Of a DNA stretch of 5,676 nt, positions 1 through 5,676 are shown piece after piece. Origin of the DNA: an uncultured euryarchaeote (GTDB taxonomy: Archaea; Thermoplasmatota; Poseidoniia; Poseidoniales; Thalassarchaeaceae); contig CALEIW010000005.1 of assembly GCA_937876055.1 (NCBI GenBank), positions 1-5,676 on the forward strand. The letters are read 5' to 3'. A model generated the notes under the pieces. That model saw nothing but the letters and a program-made list of their open reading frames with translations, made no database searches and was not told where the DNA came from. The first letter of the stretch is position 1, and every line of letters begins with the position of its first letter. The translations under genes were made by a program, and so were the position numbers.

Positions 1-3000
1 TACGATTCTACCCCATGGTGAGGAAAGTATTCTGTTCAATAGAATCCAAACAAGGATTACTGCCACGACTGACATAATCATCAGCAAGAACATGTATGGT
101 GCTGGCTCGCCTAAATTCAACCATTCACCGATAAGATAGGCAGGAGTGTCGGTTAGATTTGGATCGTCTCGGCAGGCGTCTGGGCTGACCCAATTTGTGT
201 CCGGTCCAGATTTTTCTGAGCCGCAGAACCACATGTCTTCGAATGGTAATGGATAGGATGAGATTCCAATTGCATTTCCAACTGCGCCTACTCTTAGCAA
301 TGGTTCGCCTGCTAGTAGAACTCTGACTATTTCACCGAGAGAGATTGTTACAATTGCGAAATAATCAGTTCTCAGGCGAGCGGTTGGATATGCTAGCGCC
401 CAGCCAAAGGCTGCCGCGAGAAGTAGGGCGATCAATACTGCCGGTAAAATCGCCCAATCGTACCCATGAAGATTCTCTGGGGCGGTAAGAATTCCGACAG
501 TTATTGTTCCAATAGCAACGAAGAAGATAACACCGAAGTTTACCATTCCTGTATATCCGGTGTGTAGATTGAGAGAGAAAGACATCAGAATGAAAATTGA
601 GAGAGTTAGTAGAACGTTGGATACCTGTAGCACCTTCTTGAATCGGAAATCATCAGATTCAGCAATTGGTAACCAGGCTAAGAACAATATGAGTATGAAC
701 ATCAACAAACCGAAAAGAAGCCAGGAGCCAATTGGACTCTCTCTACCATAACTTCGAAGATTCTGTTTATCCTTATCTGAACCCAAAGGTAGTTTGTCAA
801 GAACGTTGGAGTATAACTTTCCAGCTTCTGTACCTACCTTTGTGGTAACACCGCTAGATGATTGAGATATTTTATTTCGAATCTGCTTGACAAATTGGTC
901 ATGTTTCCTATCAAATTCTGACCAGCGAAGAAGAATTTGATTCTGTAGTTTGCTAATTTTTATCGAAATTGAGGATATTGCCTGGTTCAGTTTTTCAGTG
1001 AAATTTTGAGAACCCTGAGTTTCATATTTTCCTTGTAATATGGAAATTCCTTCATAGATAGAGTAGGCCCAAAGTAAGATGAACGCCCATGGCCAAAGGA
1101 TGTCGCCAAGATCAACGATAAAATTGACCAAGTCGATTTCTAAGTTCATTTGATTTAGCCAAGATTCATTCATATCGGCGAGCGCATTTGCTGTCCATTC
1201 CTCTGTCTTTGCAGGTGTCAATCCATCTGGAGGGGACATTTGACTCAACAAATCGGACTCATCCAAGGGAGAGTCTTCCAATAGCAATGTTCCATCGTCT
1301 CTCCCAGTTAATACTGCTAGATTAGAATCTACAACTTCGCTATCTTGGCAAACATCACCACAACCTTCTGAGAATGAGTTTCTTCCAACGAATCCACTGA
1401 ACCGATGGAAGGCGTATGCTGCTATTGCTAATGCAGAGAAATTTTGCATCTTATCCGTTCTATTTCGCCACCAATGATGGAGGCCGAATATTCCGGTAGG
1501 TAAAATGGCTAGAGCGGCTGTTACTTTGTCTGATTTTTCTGGGTCGTATTCCTTACGTTTCCTCAGGCGATCGATTTTCCATTTCTCATATGCATCTCCA
1601 ATTCCTTCGGGCATAATCATCAATATAGCAATCAAGAAGATGTACGGCATTACACCATCTAGAGCAGAATAATTCGAGCGCCCGAGAGGTAACCCTATTC
1701 CAATCAATACCGGGGAGGACAATGCTCGAACGAATCCAACTACCAAAGAACCGATGATAGCCCCTGGAATTGAGCCAATTGTTCCGAGAACAATTATGGC
1801 GAAGGAAGGAAGGAGGAGGGTAAATGCCGTTTCTGGATTGAATCTGAGTGTCATCGCAAAGATTGCACCACCCATTCCAGAAATTCCCGCAGAAAGGAAT
1901 GCACTGGTCATATGGACCCTTTCAACATTGATTCCACTACTTGCAGCCAACTCTGGGTTATCTGCAACCGCTCTCATTCTCCTACCTAGACGAGTTTTGT
2001 TTAGAAGGAGCATAAGCAACAGTACTGCTGAGAAAATTACTACCGGCACTGCCCCTTTGTAGTAGGCGTAATTTGTTGTAGCTTGAGTAACGCAATCTGC
2101 AGTTGTATCGTATATTTCTATGGCAGGTTTTGAGGTATCGCTAACGATTCGGGTAAGAACGGTCTCGCCTGTGGTTTCATCTATGGTTTCTTCACAAGTC
2201 CATTGTGTGTATGTTCTACCCTCATCGAGATTCCTTTCTCCAAGATTGAAGCGCATCTTAGTGGTTGGTAGTTCCCAACGAAGATTGGGCATTCGCCAAT
2301 CTCCTTCTGGTTCGAACATATTCCTACCTGCGCCGAATCTCATGTAGGTCAAGGCGCGGAGAATTAACGCAACTCCAAGAGATGCAATCATCATCACTTG
2401 CGGGCTTGCTTGGGTTTTGCGGAACCCTTTGTAGACAAGACGATCGATGATGATTCCAGCAAAACCCGTCAGGATGAAGGCTGCAATCAAAGTGAAGATC
2501 AATACAGACCACGTTAGTACGCCATCTTTGGTTGTCGAAAGGCTAGTCATAGGGAAGAAATAATCGCTCCATATCATTATCATAGACAGATACATTCCTA
2601 TCATGAATAATTCTGATTGAGCAAAATTACCGTATCTCTGAACCTTGTAAGTCAAGGTCAAACCAATGGCAATTGCCAAGTAAGTAGAAGACCAAGTGAG
2701 TGTACCGGTAGTAATCGAGACTAAGTCAAGAGTGAATCCGGCGCTAGCACCAAGTCCTTGGAGTAATAAATCAAGAGAATAGAAGGTAACTGCTACCATG
2801 AAAAATGGTGATAATAGCAGTCCTAGTGTACGGAGGGGGCTACTCGGAACATCATCAAAAAGCACCTTAATTACGACGAAACCCGCTGTAATTGATTCGA
2901 TTAACTGAAGCAACCAAACCATATCATTTGGGAGTGCATCTCCCAATAGCATGTCTAAGATATTTAGAGATCCATATCCATTCAGAGTTCCGAGGTAATT

Positions 3001-3087
3001 CGCGTCAATGAATAATAAGACTGCGAAAATTAGTCTTCGAACGCCTTGAGAGAGTTCGGAAAATTTGTCTCGGGTTTCATGCAGCAT
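1..3087 (-). CDS. livHM: Single-chain LivH-LivM branched-chain amino-acid ABC permease, 3' partial
   Basis: This protein should form the membrane pore of a hydrophobic amino-acid ABC importer. The frame runs without a stop from ATG at 3087 to the left edge (1029 codons). The start is well fixed: an in-frame TAG lies at 3109-3111 with no ATG, GTG or TTG between. Layout: residues 1-131, membrane extension; 132-498, LivH, with YGNFAQSE (152-159, LivH consensus INFAHGE), the ATPase-contact loop TRLGRRMRAVADNPELAASS (365-384), and closing MPEGIGD (492-498); 499-788, linker; 789-1029, LivM, with SLNLHTGYTGMVNFG (838-852) and DYFAIVTISLGEIVR (908-922). It stops at SSPWGRIV, where LivM's own ATPase-contact loop begins, so roughly the last 100 residues are missing. 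LivH and LivM are normally separate proteins of about 300 and 300-420 residues. The binding-protein gene is directly upstream; ATPase genes livG/livF would be expected further left. I checked the frame by hand translation. Confidence 0.9.
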   Translation of the reverse strand, partial: MLHETRDKFSELSQGVRRLIFAVLLFIDANYLGTLNGYGSLNILDMLLGDALPNDMVWLLQLIESITAGFVVIKVLFDDVPSSPLRTLGLLLSPFFMVAVTFYSLDLLLQGLGASAGFTLDLVSITTGTLTWSSTYLAIAIGLTLTYKVQRYGNFAQSELFMIGMYLSMIMIWSDYFFPMTSLSTTKDGVLTWSVLIFTLIAAFILTGFAGIIIDRLVYKGFRKTQASPQVMMIASLGVALILRALTYMRFGAGRNMFEPEGDWRMPNLRWELPTTKMRFNLGERNLDEGRTYTQWTCEETIDETTGETVLTRIVSDTSKPAIEIYDTTADCVTQATTNYAYYKGAVPVVIFSAVLLLMLLLNKTRLGRRMRAVADNPELAASSGINVERVHMTSAFLSAGISGMGGAIFAMTLRFNPETAFTLLLPSFAIIVLGTIGSIPGAIIGSLVVGFVRALSSPVLIGIGLPLGRSNYSALDGVMPYIFLIAILMIMPEGIGDAYEKWKIDRLRKRKEYDPEKSDKVTAALAILPTGIFGLHHWWRNRTDKMQNFSALAIAAYAFHRFSGFVGRNSFSEGCGDVCQDSEVVDSNLAVLTGRDDGTLLLEDSPLDESDLLSQMSPPDGLTPAKTEEWTANALADMNESWLNQMNLEIDLVNFIVDLGDILWPWAFILLWAYSIYEGISILQGKYETQGSQNFTEKLNQAISSISIKISKLQNQILLRWSEFDRKHDQFVKQIRNKISQSSSGVTTKVGTEAGKLYSNVLDKLPLGSDKDKQNLRSYGRESPIGSWLLFGLLMFILILFLAWLPIAESDDFRFKKVLQVSNVLLTLSIFILMSFSLNLHTGYTGMVNFGVIFFVAIGTITVGILTAPENLHGYDWAILPAVLIALLLAAAFGWALAYPTARLRTDYFAIVTISLGEIVRVLLAGEPLLRVGAVGNAIGISSYPLPFEDMWFCGSEKSGPDTNWVSPDACRDDPNLTDTPAYLIGEWLNLGEPAPYMFLLMIMSVVAVILVWILLNRILSSPWGRIV
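724..1593 (-). other. Linker between LivH and LivM with membrane segments, acidic loop and coiled coil
   Basis: Residues 499-788 join the two permease halves and match neither. First comes a basic stretch (KWKIDRLRKRKEYDPEK), then a hydrophobic part with GIFGLHHWW (532-540) and a second hydrophobic stretch ending near 565. Next is an acidic, soluble region (about 566-660) with the pair C576/C580, then a tryptophan-rich membrane segment DILWPWAFILLWAYSIY (662-678), then the coiled coil and a charged stretch up to the first LivM helix at about 789. The GIFGLHHWW part vaguely recalls small TM2-type membrane domains, but this is too weak to name. Confidence 0.7.
853..1008 (-). other. Predicted coiled coil in the LivH-LivM linker
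   Basis: Residues 694-745 are charged and helix-prone. Hydrophobic residues fall at a 4-3 heptad spacing: L700, I704, I707, I711, L714, I718, then F725 and F732, continuing less regularly to I736 and I740. It sits between the membrane segment ending at about 680 and the first LivM helix, probably on the cytoplasmic side. It may hold the two halves together, dimerise, or contact the ATPases. Confidence 0.55.
2059..2334 (-). other. Large hydrophilic insert in the LivH half
   Basis: Residues about 252-343 form a hydrophilic stretch of about 90 residues between two LivH membrane helices (about 231-247 and 347-362). The corresponding loop in ordinary LivH is much shorter. It is rich in charged and threonine residues and holds two cysteines, C298 and C332, which suggests an extracytoplasmic loop closed by a disulfide. 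Being outside, it could dock the binding protein. Topology is inferred, not shown. Confidence 0.6.
2695..3087 (-). other. N-terminal membrane extension of the LivH-LivM protein
   Basis: Residues 1-131 precede the point where LivH proteins normally begin (the helix ending in GLTLTYKVQRYGNF). After a charged start (MLHETRDKF) I see about three hydrophobic stretches: about 19-35, 57-76 and 88-110, broken by GDALPND (49-55) and DDVPSSP (78-84). I recognise no known domain. It could be extra transmembrane helices that contact the binding protein or lipids. Confidence 0.65.
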
Positions 3088-3108
3088 TTTACTACACGTA
3101 CCCTCTAT

Positions 3109-3121
3109 CTATAGAATAAAA
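3109..3121 (-). promoter_or_regulatory. Possible archaeal TATA-like element for the permease gene
   Basis: On the minus strand this reads TTTTATTCTATAG, just downstream of the stem-loop. Its centre lies about 30 bases before the permease ATG, which would put a start site a few bases ahead of the ATG and give a nearly leaderless message. No BRE element is obvious. The stretch overlaps the possible U-tract of the hairpin, so it may be terminator rather than promoter. A GAGGG at about 13-17 bases before the ATG is too far upstream to be a good ribosome-binding site. Confidence 0.25.
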
Positions 3122-3127
3122 GTTGGG

Positions 3128-3158
3128 GCAGTGCGGCGGGAAAATCCCGCCGCACTGC
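3128..3158 (-). terminator. Perfect 14-bp stem-loop between binding-protein and permease genes
   Basis: Arms 3128-3141 and 3145-3158 are exact inverted complements around a 3-base loop, and most pairs are G-C. It starts 13 bases after the binding-protein stop codon. Read on the minus strand, it is followed by CCCCAACTTTTATTC, a short imperfect T-run. This fits a partial terminator or, alternatively, a 3'-end-protecting hairpin that lets the binding-protein message outlast the permease message. The hairpin is certain; its function is inferred. In archaea, termination depends more on U-tracts than on hairpins, so protection or processing is a real alternative. Confidence 0.6.
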
Positions 3159-3171
3159 TTTACGTCCCTAA

Positions 3172-5676
3172 TCAAGCGGTAGTGATACCGTTGACTGGGT
3201 CCCAGTTTCTTGTACAGTCGTACGAGACTGAGTCGTCGCTTGCGTCGTGAGAGAACTCTCCGACACAGAAGCCAGCTGCAGGAACGTCTCCGTTCGCCTG
3301 GAAGCTGAGCATTCCGCTAGCGCCATCCCAGCCTTGACCTACTGCAGCAACTGCCATTCCAGCATCCAGACCTGGTGTGGTCAGAGCTGTGAAAGCAGCG
3401 AATGCCATGATGGTCACTGCGTCGAATGCCTCAGCGGTGTAGATACCGCCAGCACAGTCTGCGTTCATTGAACATAGGTATGCAAAGGTCTGTCCGACTT
3501 CTGACATTGCTCCAGCCGCGGCAGGCTTGGTAGCGATTACTCCGTCAACAAGTGACTTGTCAGACATGTCTGCTGCAAGACCTTCTTCTGCAATTCCATC
3601 AGCACCATAGATAGCGCCAGTGAATCCTTGGGTAGCCATCTCTTCGATTAGAGCAGCTCCGTCAGTAGCGTAGGAGACCATCATTACGGATGTACATCCA
3701 CTATCCACTACGGATTGTACTGCAGATGAGAAGTCAGTGGTTGTCTCCTCGTATCCAATCTGTGTGCAGATGTGTGCAGGATCCATGTTGGCAACGAATG
3801 CATCAGCAAGACCTGATCCGTATGCGTTAGTCATGTGGACTACCGCCACGTTGTCTTGCATATCCGCAGTCATTACCTCTGCAACGACTGATCCCTGGAA
3901 TGCATCGCTTGGTACGACACGGAAGAATCCTGGGTAAGCTGTTGCATCAGATAGAGCAGGGCTTGTGCTTGCGTATGAAATCTGAGGGATTCCAGCTGCG
4001 GACAAGATTGCGTTTGCACCCATGGATGCACCGGAACAAGCTGCTCCTACTGCACCCCATACACCTGCGTCAACTAGGGCTTGACCTGCGTCTCCACCCA
4101 TGTCACCGTCACAGCCGGAGTCAGCGTATACAAGTTCGAACTGAACTCCACTGCTGTATCCGATTGTGTTGGCTAGGCCAATAGCAATCTGAGATGCTGC
4201 AACGAATCCAGGTCCGTATACTGCGATAGGTCCGGTTGCGTCGTTCAAGAATCCAATCTTGACCGTAGTACCCATAAATGGTGCTGCAGTTACTCCTGCA
4301 TCGCTACCAGCTTCCCACATTCGGTCACAGTTGAAGTACTGGCCGTATGTTGGTACGTGGTGGAAAGTACAGACATCGTAACCTGAGCCACCGACATCAC
4401 CGTTGTCTAGGAAAGTGTGTGTTCCACTCTCTCCAGCATAGCCGTCGCCGACCATGTCAATGTGCATGGCCATGTTTGCGCCATCTTCCATCATTGCAGC
4501 GTGACCGATCATCATTACTGCATCGTATGCTTCTGCGGTGAAGATACCAGTTGAACAGACATCATCTGCTGCACAAGCGTCAGTGAAAGCGGTTGAACCG
4601 CCAGCTGCGGCTGCTCGAGGTCGTGTGACCTGGATGCCGTTAGCTGCTGCAGGCTCTGTGTAGTCATTCAGTGCTGCTTCTCCAGCCATACCGTCTGCGC
4701 TGAAGATTGGGATTGTTGCTCCCATTACAGCCATTGTCTCGACGATCATTGCACCATCAGAGGAGTACGATCCTAGGAATACTGAGTCACATCCTGCGTC
4801 CATGACTGCTTGAACAGCAGCTTGGAAGTCAGTTGCGGTCTCTTCGTATCCGGACTGGAGACAGACGTTGTCTGCACCTAGGTTGGCTGCGACTGCGTCT
4901 GCTAGACCTGCACCGTAGCTGTTGGTCATGTGAACAACAGCAGTGTTGGATACTCCGCTTGCTGCAATCATGTCAGCAGCGGCCTGACCTTGTAGTGCAT
5001 CACTTGGTACGATTCTGTAGAAGTGTGGGTATGCAGTTGCGTCGCTTAGTGCTGGCGATGTGCTAGCGTAGGACACCATTGGGATTCCTGCAGCCGAAAG
5101 GACTGCGTTTGCACCCATTGATGCTCCAGAGCAAGCTGCACCAGCTACTGCAACAACTCCAGCGTCCACAAGGGACTGAGCTGCAGCCTGAGCCGTTGGT
5201 CCGTCACAAGCAGAATCTGCCTCAATGACTTCGAAGACGTAATCGTCTCCCATTGCGTTGAGGTCTGCCATTGCTGCTCCCCACGCGAAAGTGAATGGGG
5301 CTGCGAACTGGGAAATTGGACCAGATGCATCGTTCAGGAATCCTAGCTTGATAGTTACAGCAGGGCTTCCTTCGAACATTGGGTTATCAGTTCCCATGTA
5401 GTGAGCTGCCATCTCATCGACTAGTGCGTTAGCAATGTCGACATCGAATCCTACTGCATTACCGTTCTCATCGAGGTTCTCGAATGGAGGGTATGCTGTG
5501 TCGGAGCAGAACTTCAGGGAACCTGCCTCTAGAACTGCAGTCAAGGTAGATCCCTTGCTTGGTTCTGGGTAGGATGTTGCGGTATCTGCGTCACGGTCGT
5601 CGGTTAGGACAACTGCTCCATCGAACCACTCGCCAAAGATAGCATCGTACTCACCGGAGTCGACGATTGCAGTAAT
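3172..5676 (-). CDS. Multi-domain ABC solute-binding protein (family-3 pieces plus two LivK-like domains), 5' partial
   Basis: This exported protein should bind amino acids outside the membrane for an ABC importer. The frame is open from the right edge to a TGA at 3172-3174, giving 834 visible residues (v1-v834); the true start, signal peptide or anchor lies beyond 5676. A TTG at 5542-5544 is an internal codon, because family-3-like sequence continues upstream of it. Domains: v1-20 resembles the end of a family-3 domain (EYDAIFGEWF); v21-51 is an acidic linker; v52-95 is a family-3 N-terminal piece (YPPFE, GFDVDIA); v106-469 and v470-834 are two type I, LivK-like domains, each starting with a GFLNDA(S/T)GPI strand and carrying SYASTSPALSD in the expected pocket region. 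The chain is strongly acidic and lysine-poor and ends without a C-terminal anchor. The permease gene follows 84 bases downstream. The family call is strong; substrate is inferred from family only, and aliphatic amino acids, amides or short peptides are all possible. Confidence 0.9.
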   Translation of the reverse strand: MTAIVDSGEYDAIFGEWFDGAVVLTDDRDADTATSYPEPSKGSTLTAVLEAGSLKFCSDTAYPPFENLDENGNAVGFDVDIANALVDEMAAHYMGTDNPMFEGSPAVTIKLGFLNDASGPISQFAAPFTFAWGAAMADLNAMGDDYVFEVIEADSACDGPTAQAAAQSLVDAGVVAVAGAACSGASMGANAVLSAAGIPMVSYASTSPALSDATAYPHFYRIVPSDALQGQAAADMIAASGVSNTAVVHMTNSYGAGLADAVAANLGADNVCLQSGYEETATDFQAAVQAVMDAGCDSVFLGSYSSDGAMIVETMAVMGATIPIFSADGMAGEAALNDYTEPAAANGIQVTRPRAAAAGGSTAFTDACAADDVCSTGIFTAEAYDAVMMIGHAAMMEDGANMAMHIDMVGDGYAGESGTHTFLDNGDVGGSGYDVCTFHHVPTYGQYFNCDRMWEAGSDAGVTAAPFMGTTVKIGFLNDATGPIAVYGPGFVAASQIAIGLANTIGYSSGVQFELVYADSGCDGDMGGDAGQALVDAGVWGAVGAACSGASMGANAILSAAGIPQISYASTSPALSDATAYPGFFRVVPSDAFQGSVVAEVMTADMQDNVAVVHMTNAYGSGLADAFVANMDPAHICTQIGYEETTTDFSSAVQSVVDSGCTSVMMVSYATDGAALIEEMATQGFTGAIYGADGIAEEGLAADMSDKSLVDGVIATKPAAAGAMSEVGQTFAYLCSMNADCAGGIYTAEAFDAVTIMAFAAFTALTTPGLDAGMAVAAVGQGWDGASGMLSFQANGDVPAAGFCVGEFSHDASDDSVSYDCTRNWDPVNGITTA
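3175..4269 (-). repeat. Tandem domain copy 2: LivK-like type I binding domain
   Basis: Residues v470-834 repeat copy 1 with an offset of 365 residues through the first half, drifting to about 368 near the C-terminus. The first strand is TVKIGFLNDATGP; GAACSGASMGAN recurs at v544-555 and SYASTSPALSD at v567-577. The eight cysteines (v522, 547, 637, 661, 735, 741, 804, 821) match those of copy 1. The hinge strand is AVVHMTNAYG and the equivalent of FSADG is YGADG. It holds three lysines. It ends the protein at ITTA with no membrane anchor. Confidence 0.9.
4270..5361 (-). repeat. Tandem domain copy 1: LivK-like type I binding domain
   Basis: Residues v106-469 form a full periplasmic-binding type I domain (Peripla_BP_6/ANF-receptor class). 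Landmarks are the first strand VTIKLGFLND, GAACSGASMGAN (v179-190), SYASTSPALSD (v202-212), the hinge-region strand AVVHMTNSYG (v246-255), TATDF (v280-284) and FSADG (v325-329). Cysteines sit at v157, 182, 272, 296, 368, 374, 436 and 450. Only one lysine (v110) occurs. The segment after v430 contains HHVPTYGQYFNC, which has no close match in copy 2. Confidence 0.9.
5392..5523 (-). other. Isolated N-terminal fragment of a family-3 (SBP_bac_3) binding domain
   Basis: Residues v52-95 carry the hallmark opening of family-3 binding proteins: a first strand LKFCSDTAYPPFE, a turn LDENGN, then GFDVDIANAL and the start of a helix. In complete members this is followed by about 180 more residues. Here it stops after about 45 residues and runs through a short linker (around v96-105) straight into the first LivK-like domain. 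It is in frame with both sides, so it is not a sequencing frameshift. It may be a remnant of a duplicated domain, or the displaced first segment of the domain whose tail lies just upstream. Confidence 0.75.
5617..5676 (-). other. Probable C-terminal tail of a first family-3 (SBP_bac_3) domain
   Basis: The first about 20 visible residues of the binding protein read like the last helix of a family-3 amino-acid-binding domain, which typically ends in a pattern such as D-G-x-Y-D-x-I-x-x-K-W-F. Here I see SGEYDAIFGEWF at v7-18. If right, a whole type II binding domain of about 220 residues precedes the window. The match is short, so this is a moderate call. Confidence 0.5.

Noticed and set aside
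1465..1520. TM2-type domain at GIFGLHHWW in the linker
   Set aside because: Only a loose resemblance over a few residues; the spacing and following sequence do not match well enough to name the family.
1754..2062. Plus-strand frame of 102 codons with hydrophobic content
   Set aside because: It lies wholly opposite the LivH core of the minus-strand permease. Its hydrophobic look comes from complementing membrane-helix codons, and no family is recognisable.
2324..2512. Minus-strand frame of 62 codons with many Cys and His residues
   Set aside because: It overlaps the permease in another frame on the same strand. Its Cys/His content has no zinc-binding spacing and it interrupts a continuous LivH frame.
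3737..5066. Several plus-strand frames of 64-94 codons opposite the binding-protein gene
   Set aside because: They are antisense to strongly conserved domain-coding sequence and show low-complexity Leu/Arg/His-rich translations typical of shadow frames.
5145..5330. Minus-strand frame of 61 codons inside the binding-protein gene
   Set aside because: Same strand, shifted frame within LivK-like copy 1; no recognisable features.
3175..5361. The two LivK-like copies as an assembly duplication artefact
   Set aside because: The copies differ at many codons, including silent sites and small indels, so they are a genuine diverged duplication.
5542..5544. TTG as the start codon of the binding-protein gene (790-residue version)
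   Set aside because: The frame stays open for 44 more codons to the window edge and those codons encode family-3-like sequence (EYDAIFGEWF). No signal peptide follows the TTG, although the protein should be exported.

Overview
The window holds parts of two large genes, both on the minus strand and so read from high to low coordinates. Together they look like most of an ABC importer of the branched-chain (hydrophobic) amino-acid uptake family (HAAT, Liv type). Both run off the window: the first (3172-5676) lacks its 5' end and the second (1-3087) lacks its 3' end. No RNA gene, mobile element or CRISPR array is visible, and no gene is supported on the plus strand.

Right part, 3172-5676: the last 834 residues of an exported multi-domain solute-binding protein. 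In order it shows what looks like the tail of a family-3 (type II) binding domain, an acidic linker, an isolated N-terminal piece of a second family-3 domain, and two complete tandem LivK-like (type I) domains of about 365 residues each. The two LivK-like domains share the same eight-cysteine pattern.

Gap, 3088-3171: 84 bases with a perfect 14-bp stem-loop (3128-3158) and then a T/A-rich stretch that could be a U-tract, a weak archaeal-type promoter, or both.

Left part, 1-3087: an uninterrupted 1029-codon reading frame that encodes LivH and LivM, normally two proteins, in one chain. A novel N-terminal membrane extension of about 130 residues precedes LivH. A linker of about 290 residues, with membrane segments, an acidic loop and a coiled coil, joins LivH to LivM. 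The window ends inside LivM, just where the loop that contacts the ATPase should begin.

Working model (inference): the binding protein captures amino acids outside the membrane, possibly of more than one class, and passes them to the single-chain LivH-LivM pore. The ATPases (LivG, LivF) are not in the window and may lie beyond the left edge. The stem-loop could keep the binding protein at a higher level than the permease.

Organism: only indirect clues. Composition is moderate in G+C. The exported protein is very acidic and lysine-poor while the membrane protein is not, and the gap lacks a well-placed strong Shine-Dalgarno. Very large fused transport proteins add to this. A marine planktonic archaeon such as Marine Group II (Poseidoniales) fits best, but this is a tentative guess.
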